Source: Nelumbo lutea
Taxonomy: Eukaryota; Streptophyta; Magnoliopsida; Proteales; Nelumbonaceae
Assembly (NCBI GenBank): GCA_022828595.1
Contig: JAKGHH010000004.1
Location: forward strand, 21,150,372-21,214,371
Reading direction: 5' to 3'
Length of the DNA: 64,000 bases
The number at the start of each line of letters is the position of its first letter. The stretch's first letter is position 1. A program made the translations under genes and the position numbers. Shown one piece after another: positions 12,201 to 24,200 of the stretch. The notes beneath the pieces were generated by a model. The model ran no database searches. It was not told the origin of the DNA and worked only from the letters and a program-made list of their open reading frames with translations.

Positions 12201-15200
12201 GGCTCAGATGGGCCAAGCAATTGGGTTTCCAATAGTTGGAAGTGGAGGGGGATTCAAAATTAGTAGTAGGTTGGTTGCAATCAAATAGTTTGGGAACGTG
12301 GCCCCTTAGACAACAGGTAAGGGAATTATTGAGCCTCACAAGGGAGCTGGATGCAAAAGTGTATTGGTCTAGGAGGTCAGCAAATGCTTTATCTGACAAC
12401 CTAGCAAAACAAGTGGTGAATTGGCAGCTTTTGTTTTGTGCAGTGTTGTAAGATTTTTGTTATTCAGGGGTCACCTTTTACTTTGGAAGGTGACAGTTGT
12501 TTCTTATGGTTTTATCTAATGAAAGTTACCGTTTCCTATAAAAAAAATGAAATCATACAAATAAACCTAGGAGTAGCTCCAATAGGTGATAAAATGGGAG
12601 AAAGTACATTGAGGTGGTTTGGTCACATGCATAGCGGGGCACCTATTAAGAAAAGTAATTTGTTAGAAGTTGAAGGGTCTATAAGAGCTAGGGCCAGACT
12701 GAAAAGGACTTAAGTGGTAATGAAGTTGCTGTTTCCAATCCAAAAAAGGACTCAAGTGGAAGAAATTGTTTTGGAATGGTAGAATACTGATATATTTCAT
12801 TCTATTGCCAATCGGCATATTTATACAGTAAGCTGCTGCAATAAATAGAAAGAAAAGAAAATAGGAAGTAGAAAAATAGAAAGAAAAACTTTCTAAATCA
12901 ATCCTTCCACAATCCTAGGAATATATACAATTCTATTTTTACACAACTACCAAATATAGATCTGCACCAGTAACCCCACGTTTTCCAACACTCCCCTTCA
13001 AGCTGGTGAATAGAGATCCTCCATTCCCAGCTTGGCTATTGTTAAAGTGAGCCGAATAGGGGTAGTTTAGTCATCTTATGTGTGTTAAGTAGTTTGCTTA
13101 TGTGGCAGTTTTATTAGAATACTCTGCCCCACACTTAAGTATGGGCAATTTAGTCTTTGTAAAGGTTATTAGAATCTAATTAAGATTAAGGGGGTTGATT
13201 GTATGGGTAGTCCATTAGATTTCGATAGACCCTTATTTTCTTTCTTCTTCTTCCTCTTCTTCTTCCTTCTCTTCCTGGTTCGAGTTACTGTAGCAGCATT
13301 CGAAACATGGTATCAGAGCCATGTTCTTGACCTACTTCAGTTGGTAAAGCACCTCAGCAGTGTTCGTGACTCTTCTTCCTGCGTTTCTGGTCAGTCAATG
13401 GAGAGAACTAGTTCGCCCTAGGTCTGAAATCTCACAACTTGTCTCTCTCTGCTGCGCGTATTCTTCTTCATCAAGAAAAGTGACTTCAGTAGTGAATGGT
13501 TGGTTGAGACTCTCAAAGGAAGGTCGGTTATCTCTTCTTCTTGTGTTGCTGGTATTTCTGGGTAGAAACCCTTCAAGAGGCTGTTAGTACTGTTCAGAAC
13601 CTAGAGAACTAGGTTCATTGTTGCCCTAGAACGGGCTGTGTGTACAGTAGCCGAATGGTGTAGGGGCTGCTGTAAGTTGTTGAGTGGTGTTAGGGCTGCT
13701 ATAAGTGGTCGAGTGGTGTAAGGTGTAATGCTGTGACCTAGCCGAACTTTTGTGGTATTGTAGTGCCCTCTTAAAAGTGTTAAACTAGTCTGAACTGGGT
13801 GTAACAGGTTCGACTATGTTGTGGTGCTTGTGTTGCACAATCCTTGTTCAGTGGTTGTAAGAGGGCTTATATGTGATTAGTGAGTGTTAAATTGATTCGT
13901 TAGTGGTTCGTGGTGTTGTGAAATCAGCAGTAGTGTGAATAAGAACAAGGCGTGTGTATCCACTGTTGTGTTTAGGGGTTGCTATAAGTGCTGGAACATC
14001 AATTTTTGGATAACAGCAGTCAACTTTGTTGCTGAGAATTCAGGTTAGAGGCAACTGTGAAAGGTACCATGGCAGCAATAGGAGATGGGTGTAATGATCA
14101 TAAACCTAGTGTGGTGGTTTCCCCTAACTACCTAGGTGTACAGATGGCTTCAATTAAACTGAATGGGGAGAACTATGTTCCATGGGCTAAATCTGTGGAA
14201 GTTTTCCTCATGGCAAAGAGGAAGATGAAGCACATAAAAGATGAGAAACCATTGGCTGACTCCCCAGGGTTTGATGATTGGGAACAAGAAGATGATCAAA
14301 TCATGACTTGGCTATGGAACAATATGGAACCAAAAATTAGTGCCAACTTCATGTTTCTTGATACGGCTAAGGATATATGGGAACATGCTAAGAAGTTGTA
14401 TTCTGGACAAGATAATACAACAAGAGTATATCAACTTTATCAGTAGTACTTTGATTTGCAACAAGGAAACAAAACACTAGAAGAGTACTATGCCAGCATG
14501 AAGAATATAAGGAATGAACTCAATGTCTATCATCCCCTCACTCCAGATATTAAAGTTCAGCAACAGCAAAGGGAACAACTAGATGTTACAAGATTCTTGG
14601 TGGGGCTGAAATCGGAGTATGAACCAGTTAGAGACCAAATGTTAGGGAGCTCCACCCTTTCTACACTTGAGGAGGTATTCTCACGGCTTCGTAGAATTTC
14701 TTTGGGACAGACAAAGAATCCCACACAGTCTGATAGATCAGCACTTGTGACAGCTAGAGGAGGTGAACACATTACAAGAGGGGGATATACCTCCTGAGGT
14801 GGCCATGGTAGTTCCATGATTGGTCGGGGTGGTCATGACTCGGGGGGAGGCCGTGGCAGAGGGAAGAATAACTCTGCAAGGAAATGTACTCATTGTGGTA
14901 GGGAAGAACACATAGTGAATTTCTGTTATGATCTACATGGCCCTCCCTCCAAATGGGCTAATTATGCTGTAGTAGGTGAGGTTGACATCAGTGACAGTAA
15001 ACAGGCAGACTGTACTCCTCTCCCATCTACATCTACTTTTGGGAGGGAGATGGTGAGTGTACCGCGTGATGAGTATGAACGGTTCCTTCAAACTACTTTA
15101 CGGCATACCATTGCCACACTTGCCCACTCAGGTATTGCTTGCATGTTATCTAAAACCTCTCCCTGGATTATTGACTCTGGAGCCTCAGATCATATGACTG

Positions 15201-18200
15201 GGACTCCAGGTGTGTTCTCTTCTCTTTTTGAAACCTCCACATCATAAACCGTTACACTTGTCAATGGGTCCTCATCTCTCATCTGTGGTGTTGGTAATGT
15301 TGACATGGCTTCTGTGCCCTTATCATCTGTTTATATATACCTAAGTTTCCATTCAATCTTATGTCTATTAATAAAATAACCAAATCTCTTAACTTTTCTG
15401 TTACCTTCTTTCCTTCCACTTGTGTTTTTCAGGATCTCAAGACGGGGAAGAAGATTGGTAGGGGGCATGAAGCTGGTGGATTGTATTATCTTGATGGTGG
15501 TGGATCTTCAATTTCTCTTCAGACTTCACTTACTCCTCTACAATGGCATTGCTGACTGGGACATCCATCTCTCAAGGCTCTCAAGATATTGGTTCCGTCA
15601 TTGAGTCATTTGTTAGTTTTCAATGTGAGTCATGTCAATTTGGGAAACATCGTCGTGTGTCCTTCAGTCCAAGAGTTGAGAGTCGTATGCTGAGTCCTTT
15701 TTCTTTGGTTCATTCAGATGTTTGGGGTCCAATCAAAATAGAGTCTTATAATGGGTACAAGTATTTTGTCTCCTTTATTGATGATTGTTCAAGAATGACA
15801 TGGATTTACTTAATGAAAGAAAGAAGTGAATTATTTTCCATTTTTCAAAAATTTCATGCTGAAATACGCACACATTTTGGTGTTCCAATCAAAGTTCTCC
15901 GTTTAGATAATGGTCGTGAATGCTTTCTTACTTCATTTCAACAGTATTTAGAACAACATGGCATTATTCATCAGACCTCATGTGCATTCTCCTCAACAAA
16001 ATGGGGTAGCTGAACGGAAGAACCGTCAGCTTCTTGAAACTGCTCAGTCTATTCTTCACTACATGAATGTTCCTAAACGGTTTTGGAGTGATGCTGTACT
16101 CACTACATGTTTTCTCATTAATTGGATGCCCTCCTTCATTTTTCATGGTCGGTCCCCCTTCTCTATCTTGTTTCCCACTTTATCTCCTTTTCCATTAACT
16201 CCTCGTGTCTTTGGTTGTGTATGTTTTATCCACAATCTAAGTCCTGGAATAGACAAGTTAGATGCATGCTCAATTAAATTTGTCTTCCTTGGCTACTCTC
16301 GGACTCAAAAATAGTACAAATGTTATAATCTCATTACCCGAAAGTGCTATGTCTGCCCTAATGTCACCTTTTTTGAGTCTGTACCCTTCTTCTCAAGTCC
16401 TGAAGCTCCTTTCTCTCCACCCTTACTTCCTATTCCTCTTCCTGTCAGTGATCTAGTTCCAGATGCTGTTGTTGGAGTAGACTCATCATATCATCCAGTG
16501 TAGATCACCACCGAACGACCACTGATTCGACAAGTGTATACATGTCGAACGACACCGGCCCCTCCTCCATCTTCTACCTCATCTGCGGATCCTCTCATGG
16601 CTCCTATTGCTGAACCTTCAGACCTTGACCTACCCATTGCCTTACGGAAAGGTAAACGCAGTTCTACCCTCTATCCTATTTCCAATTTTGTCTCATTATC
16701 TCGTCTTTCTACCTCACATCGCCAGTTTGTTTCACTTTTGTCCTCTATTTCCATACCTAACAATGTTCAAGAAGCTCATAGTTCACCTGGATGGCGGCGA
16801 GCAATGGAGGAGGAACTTTCTGCTCTTCAACATACTCAAACGTGGGAAGTTACTACTCTCCCACCTGGTAAGCATGCTGTGGGCTGTAAATGGGTGTATA
16901 CTGTGAAATACTTGCCAGATGGTAGTGTGGAGCGTTTGAAGGCCAAACTTGTTGCTAAAGGTTACTCACAGTTGTATGGAGTGGACTACATAGAGACATT
17001 CTCTCCGGTGGCTAAGATTGGTTCTGTTCGTGTACTAATTTCCCTGGCAGTTATGTATGATTGGCCTCTATTTCAACTTGACATAAAAAATTCCTTCCTC
17101 CATGGTGATTTGGTGGTGGAGGTATATATGGAGCAACCACCTGGGTTTGTTGCTCAGGGGGAGGATGGTAAGGTGTGCAGACCGAAGAAGGCAATTTATG
17201 GGTTGAAGCAATCACCACGTGCTTGGTTCGAGAAGTTCAGCGAAGTGGTGAAGAGTTTTGGAATGAAGCAATGCCAAGTTGATCACTCAGTGTTCAACTA
17301 TGACTTAGAAGCTGGGAAGATCTTATTAGTGGTCTATGTGGATGATATTGTCATTACTGGCAGTGATAAATTGGGGATTGGCAAACTAAAGGTATTTCTG
17401 CAAAATCATTTTCAAACAAAAGACGTTGGAACATTAAAGTATTTCTTGGAAATAGAAGTTGCCAGGTCAAAACAAGGTGTAAATCTGTGCCAAAGGAAAT
17501 ATGTTCTTGATCTATTGGAAGAAACATGACTGTTAGGTGCAAAACTGGCTGAGACCCCTATGGAACCAAATGTTAAGTTGAGTAGTGATACATGAGAAGT
17601 ATTTGAAGATCCTGGAAGGTATAGATGACTAGTTGGAAAGCTGAACTATCTGACTATTACGAGACCCGACATCTCCTTTGCAGTCAGTGTGGTGAGCCAA
17701 TTCATGCAGAACCCTCGTATACCTCACTGGGATGCAGTTCTTAGAATTGTAAGGTATCTGAAAGGAGTCCAGGCCATGGACTATTGTATAACCGGGAGGA
17801 AAACTTGAAGTAGTTGAGTATACAGATGCAGACTGGGCAGGCTCAATAGAATTGTAAGGTATCTGAAAGGAGTCCAGGCCATGGACTATTGTATAACCAG
17901 GAGGAAAACTTGAAGTAGTTGAGTATACAGATGCAGACTGGGCAGGCTCAATGAATGGCAGAAGATCTACTACAGGATAGTGCACATTTCTTGGAGGAAA
18001 TCTTGTGACATGGAAGAGTAACAAACAGACGGTTGTGGCTAGAAGCAGTGTTGAAGCCGAGTATAGGGCCATGGCACACACTACCTGTGAATTAGTGTGG
18101 TTGAGGAATCTCCTAAAAGAAATTGGGTTTCACTTGGATAAACCTATGAGATTGTACTGTGACAATCAAGCTGCACTCCATATCTCATCCAACCCTGTCT

Positions 18201-21200
18201 TTCATGAGAGAACAAAGCACATAGAGGTTGATTGTCACTTTGTGAGGGAGAAGGTTCTGCTGGAGAGATAAATACAGAACATGTGGGCTCAAATGATCAG
18301 TGGGCAGATTTGTTTACAAAAGCTCTAAGCTCAGGGAAGGTGAACTACCTATGTAACAACCTGGGATTGTATGACATATATTCTCCAGCTTGAGGGGGAG
18401 TGTTAAAGTGAGCCGAATAGGGGTAGTTTAGTCATCTTATGTTAGTTTGCTTATGTGGCAATTTTATTAGAGTACTCTGCCCCACACTTAAGTATGGGCA
18501 ATTTAGCCTTTGTAAAGGTTATTAGAATCTAATTAAGATTAAGGGGGTCGACTGTATGGGTAATCCATCAGATTTCGACAAACCCTTATTTTCTTTCTTC
18601 TTCTTCTCTTCTTCCTCTTCTTCTTTCTTCTCTTCCTGGTTCGAGTTACTGTAGTAGCATTCGAAACAGCTATAATTCTTCGAAAGTTTGTACTATTGAA
18701 CCCTTTAGTAAGTACATCTGCCAGTTGTCCTTTTGTAGACACATAGGGAGTGCAAATCAACTTGCTGTCCAACTTCTCTTTTATCAAGTGTCGGTTAATT
18801 TCGATGTGCTTCGTCATATCATGTTGAACAAGATTGTGAGCAATATTGATGGTTGGCTTGTTATCACAATATAGTTTCATAGGCTCTTCTCGTGGAATCT
18901 TCAGGTCTTTTAAAATTATCTTCAACCAGAGTAATTCACACATTCCTTATGCCATAGCCCTGAATTCTGCCTCTGCACTTGACTGAGCCACTACATTTTA
19001 CTTCTTACTCCTCCAAGTGACTAAGTTTCCTCCCAAGAAGGTAAAGTAATCGGAAGTGGACCATCTATCTACTGGAGATCCTGCATAATCGGCATCTATA
19101 TATGCTTCAAGAGCCAGTCCCCCATATCTTTTGAATAAAATTCCTTTTCCTGGATTGGCTTTCAAATAGTGCAGAATTCGATGAGCAGCCTGCAGATGAA
19201 CTTCTTTAGGATTATGCATAAACTGACTTATTACACTTATAGCGCATGCAATATCTGGCCGTGTATGTGCAAGATAAATGAGTTTTCCAACTAGTCTTTG
19301 GAACATCTTGTCTACACTTGCATTCTCGCTGGCTTCTCCAAGTTTATGATTTGGATCTATAGGTGTGGAAGCTGGTTTACATGCCATATTTCCCGTTTCT
19401 CTCAAAAGATCAACAACATACTTTTGTTGAGAGATAAAGATGCCTTGTTTAGAATGTGCAACTTCAATTCCGAGAAAATACTTTAGTCTCCCCAAGTCTT
19501 TTATCTCATTCTCTGGAAAGGCAATTTTTCAATGCTTCCTTCTCCTTTTTATCATTCCCAATAACGATTATATCGTTCACATAGACTAATAGTGCAGTAA
19601 CTCCCCCTGAGGCTGTGTGTTTGATAAACAATGTGTGGTCACCTTGACTTTGCTTGTAACCTGTACTAAGCATCACCTTTGTAAACCTTCCAAACCATGC
19701 TCTCGGAGATTGTTTGAGGCCGTATAGTGCTATCTTCAACCTACAAACTTTGTTCCCCTTAATTCCTTCTCCAAAACCCGGTGGAATGTCCATGTATATC
19801 TCCTCTTCTAGATCACCATGGAGAAATGCATTCTTTACATCAAACTGTTGCAAATCCCAATTATAGTTAGCAGCCAAAGACAACAACACCCTTACTGTAT
19901 TCATTTTAGCTACTGGGGCAAAAGTTTCCTGATAATTTACCCCATAAGTCTGTGTATATCCCTTGGCTACTAGTCGTGCTTTGTACCTTTCTAATGACCC
20001 ATCAGATTTGTACTTAATTGTGAACACCCATTTACAGCCTACAGTCTTCTTGTTTCTTGGTAGATCCACAACTTCTCGTGTGTTGTTATTTTCTTGTGCC
20101 TCCATTTCCACACTCATGGCTTTTCTCCACTCCTTATTAGAAAGTGCCTCGGCTAGAGTATTAGGAATTGGAATGGTGTTAAGGCTGGCTAGAAAAATTT
20201 TATGGGATTTAGAGAATCTTTGGAATGACAGAGATTTGGCTAAAGGGTACAATGGGTGTTTGGTACATTCTCTGGTTCATTTTCTCAGTGCAATAGGTAG
20301 GTCATACTCAAACTTTGAAGGTGCAGGTTCAGGTTCTGCATATCCCTCAGTTCCAGGATTAGGAGTTGAATTTTGGACTTGCGCAAGTTGAGGATCTGGA
20401 TTTTTTCTCCTAGAGTAAACCTGCATATATCTCACATCATCATGCACATCATTGGTGGGGTTAACAGTGTCTGAATTTGGTTCAATGGTCGGGTTGTTTG
20501 ACTCTTGTTGAGACTCGAGAATGTGGGGCTTAGAAGATTGTGACTCAGAGGGATGTGACTCTTGACGGTTGGATGACTTTGAGGAGGGTAATACATTTAA
20601 GGAGAGTAGATCCGAGGCCTTATTTTCCATTAATGAGGGCTCCCTCTGAAGATAAGGTTGAGTGAAAAAGGATTGTCCCTCCTCAAATGTGACATCGATG
20701 GAGGTGTAGAATTTTCTGGTGGCTGGATGATAACATTTATAACCTTTATGAGTTGGGGAATATCCCAAGAAGACACACCTGATTGCTCGTGGGTCCAATT
20801 TTCCCTTATTATGGACATGAACAATGGCAGTGCAGCCAAAAATTCTTGGTGTGGGATTATTTGAGGTTCGAATATTAGGGTAGAATTGAGAAAGGACTTG
20901 TATTGGGCTTCGGTTGTGAAGAACTTTAGATGGTAGTCTATTTATGGTGTATGCAACAGTAAGGACAACTTCCCCCCAATATTGTTTTGGCACCTGGTTT
21001 TGAAAGAGAAAGGCTCGGGTGGTTTGCAAAAGATGGCCATTTTTCCTCTCAGCTATCCCATTCTGTTGGGGAGTGTTAACACAGGAGGATTCATGTACAA
21101 TGCCTTCTTTCTGAAAAAATGGGGACAAATTTTGATTAAAATAATCTATAGCATTATCAGATTGAAACCTTTTAATTCTCACGCCAAATTGAGTTTGGGC

Positions 21201-24200
21201 CATGTTATGAAAGTTGGGAAGAATGGTACCCACATCAGATTTAGACTTAAGAAGAAAGATCCATGTGATCCTAGTGCAATCGTCAATAAAGGTGACAAAC
21301 CATCTAGAACCAGTAATGTTGGGAATTTGAGAAGGGCCTCATATATCCGAATGAATCAAATAAAAAGGAGTTGAAGATTTTTTATTGCTGATTGGGAAAG
21401 AAACTCTTTTGTGCTTAGCAAGTTCACAAACATCACAATGAAAGGTTTCGACATCAATTCCTTTAGACAAGGAAGGAAACATAGTTTTTAAAACAGGAAA
21501 TGAAGGATGAGCAAAACGGAAGTGATGACGCCAATTTAAATCTTTATTGGAGGTAGATAAGAATGACTCGTGTGTGACATGCATAACAATGTGAGATGGT
21601 TTGTTAGTTGTTTCAAGGTAGTAGAGTCCATCCTTTTCCTTAGCAAGTCCAATTTTCTTCCCCGAAACCTGGTCCTGGAATACACAGTAAGATGGAAAGA
21701 ACACAACATTGCAGTTCACATCCTGGGTGAGTTTATGTATAGAGATAAGGCTAGTGGATAACTTAGGAACATGAAGCACATTTTCAAGCAATAGGGATGG
21801 AGTAATTTGAATATTCCCAATCCCTGCCACTGTGGTGAAAGTACCATCAACAACAGGAAATTTTCTATTACTAGGACAGGGTGTATGGGTGAGAAAATGT
21901 AGTGAAGAGGGTGTCATGTGGTCAGTAGCTCCAAAATCAAGAAACCATGGAAAAACACTAGCCGAGGCATGTAATCCTAGGGATAAAGACTCACCTGAGA
22001 GAGCAAGAGAGGTGGAGCCACTTCCTGGTTTCAAGGATTTCAGGAAGTTCCTTAGTCTTTCAATTTCTTCATCATTAAATGGTCCCTGACTTGAGTGTTC
22101 TTGCTGTGGGGTTGTGGAGACATTATGGGCCTGTTGAACTCCTTTTGAAACTCTTCGATTTCTTCATTCCTTGTTGGATGTGGGAGGTTTCCCATGAAAT
22201 TTTCAGCACCGATCTTTTGTGTGTTTGGGCTTTTTGCAATAGGTGCACCAGAGGTTATCGTTAGAGTCACGGGTAGTTGTGTCACGAGCCAAGTTGTGAT
22301 TGTTCTCACCCTTTGAACCACTGTAACTTCCTCCCCTTGCCACCATGACTGAGCCTTTGGGATCTTTAGGCTCAAGCATGATTCCACGGTGGCTTTCCTC
22401 AATTCTGACAAGGGCTATGACTTCATTCAATGGAGGCACTTCTTCTTTGCTAAGAACTTGTATTCGGACCTGATCAAATTCAGCATTCAGTCCGACCAAA
22501 AAATCATACACCCTATCTCTTTCAAAAAAATTCTTCAAGATCACAACATCATCATGGCACTTTGTCTCAAGAACCCGATAATGATCAAGCTCATGCCATA
22601 AATTTTGCAGCAGATTTGCATATTCTGTAACACTTCTGCTCCCTTGTTTGGCCACCACTGTCTTCATTTTGACCTCATAGACACGAGCAGCGTCATGGGC
22701 TTTGGAATAGGTTTGTCGGACAACATCCCAAATAGCTTTTGCAGAGGGAAGAAACATACAAGTATCACTGATCTCGGGTGTCATTGAACTCCACAACCAT
22801 GACATAATCATGGAGTCCTCTTCGTCCCAAGCATCAAAATTTGGCTTGCCCAACTTTGGCCCTGTTCCAAGAAGGTGACTAATTGTTCCTTTTTCCTTCA
22901 AATAGGTACGCACTAGTTGTGACCACTTCAAGTAGTTTTGGCCATTCAGTCTATATGTTGTCTGAATATTCTGCAAATCACTAGTGTGAGGATGAGAATT
23001 TGTTGCTCCTTCATCGGTTTGGACGGGAGCACTTGTTGCAGTCATGTCGGACATTGTTAATGGAGGAAAAATAAGGCCAGCAGGAAAGGAGAATAAAGGA
23101 ACACTTCTGGTTATAGATCAACACTGAAGGCCTGAAGAGAAAATCACGAAAAACTGGCAATGAAGGCCAAAAAAAAAAAAAACTCAAGGTTGACAAACCT
23201 AGAGCTCTGATACCATGTTTTGGAATGGTAGAATACTGATATTTTTCATCCTATTGCCAATCGACATATTTATATAGTAAGCTGCTGCAATAAATAGAAA
23301 GTAGAAAAATAGAAAGAAAAGAAAATAGAAAGTACAAGAATAGAAAGAAAAACTTTTTAAATCAATCCTTCCACAATCCTAGGAATATATACAGTTCTAT
23401 TTTTACACAACTACCAAATATAGATCTACACTAGTAACCCCATGTTTTCCAACAGAAATAAGAAATGATTTTAGCACCCATAATTTAATAATGGATATGG
23501 CATTTACCATATGCTCTTTAAGATGAATAAAGTACTTTACCATTTTCCAAAAAAAAAAAATAATGGATATGGCACTGAACGGAATGGAATGGCAAAATAG
23601 GGTTCATGTAGTCAAGCCCATATAGTTGGGACTTTTTTTTTTATCAATGAATAAATATTTTATTAATCCGGAAAATAAGAGTTACAGGCGGCCCAAGGAA
23701 AGGCACAAGATGCGACCTTTCCTTTAAGATTGATTACAGCATTACAAGATCAGATGAACATGATTACAAGGTAGCCCAAAATAAAGAGTCCCGGGAAATC
23801 CCCTGTTTAGCAAGTGAATCAGCCATAGAGTTTGCTGATCTGCGTACCCACTGGACTCTAACTGTCATATTTCTTGTTAGCCATTTGACTTTTTTAAAGA
23901 GGTCTCTATAGCCCCAAATCACAGAGTCCGGATTCAGCAGCCATCCCACCACCACCTGAGAGTCCCCTTCAATAAGCAAATGCTCTATCCCTAACTGGTT
24001 TGCAAGCTGGATACCTTGTACTGCAGCAAGCAATTCAGCCCTTATAGAGTCTCCCAGACCCACGGGCCCTGAGTATAAGGATATGATCATACTGTTTTTA
24101 TTTCTCAGAACTCCTGCTATACCCGAGGGTCCAGGGTTACCTCTGCTACTCCCATCAAAATTCAGCTTAACGAACACCTCCCAGGTGGCTCCCATTGTAC

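Larger units (their letters stand above)
13040..18668 (+). mobile_element. Copia LTR retrotransposon B, nested in Copia C
   Basis: Two 268-bp LTRs (13040-13307 and 18401-18668) start TGTTAAAGTGAGCC and end TTCGAAACA. A perfect TSD GCTAT (13035-13039, 18669-18673) lies inside element C. PBS TGGTATCAGAGCC is at 13308-13320 and the polypurine tract CTTGAGGGGGAG at 18389-18400. A leader of about 750 bp precedes gag. LTRs differ by about ten substitutions and small indels, so B is younger than C's insertion but not very recent. Confidence 0.96.
12767..23454 (-). mobile_element. Copia LTR retrotransposon C, split by element B
   Basis: LTRs are 12767-12990 and 23216-23454, with TSD GAAAT at 12762-12766 and 23455-23459. 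A tRNA-Met PBS (23204-23215) lies inside the right LTR and a polypurine tract (complement of CTCCCCTTCAAGC) lies beside the left LTR, so the element reads on the minus strand. Its internal region is cut by element B between 13039 and 18669; the GCTAT on both sides of B marks the split. Domain order on the minus strand is gag, protease, integrase, RT, RNase H, which is the Copia order. Confidence 0.95.

Noticed and set aside
9764..12713. LINE fragments considered as host RNase H or RT genes
   Set aside because: RNase H follows RT and zinc-binding parts in the order of plant L1 ORF2, with stops and an A-rich tail.
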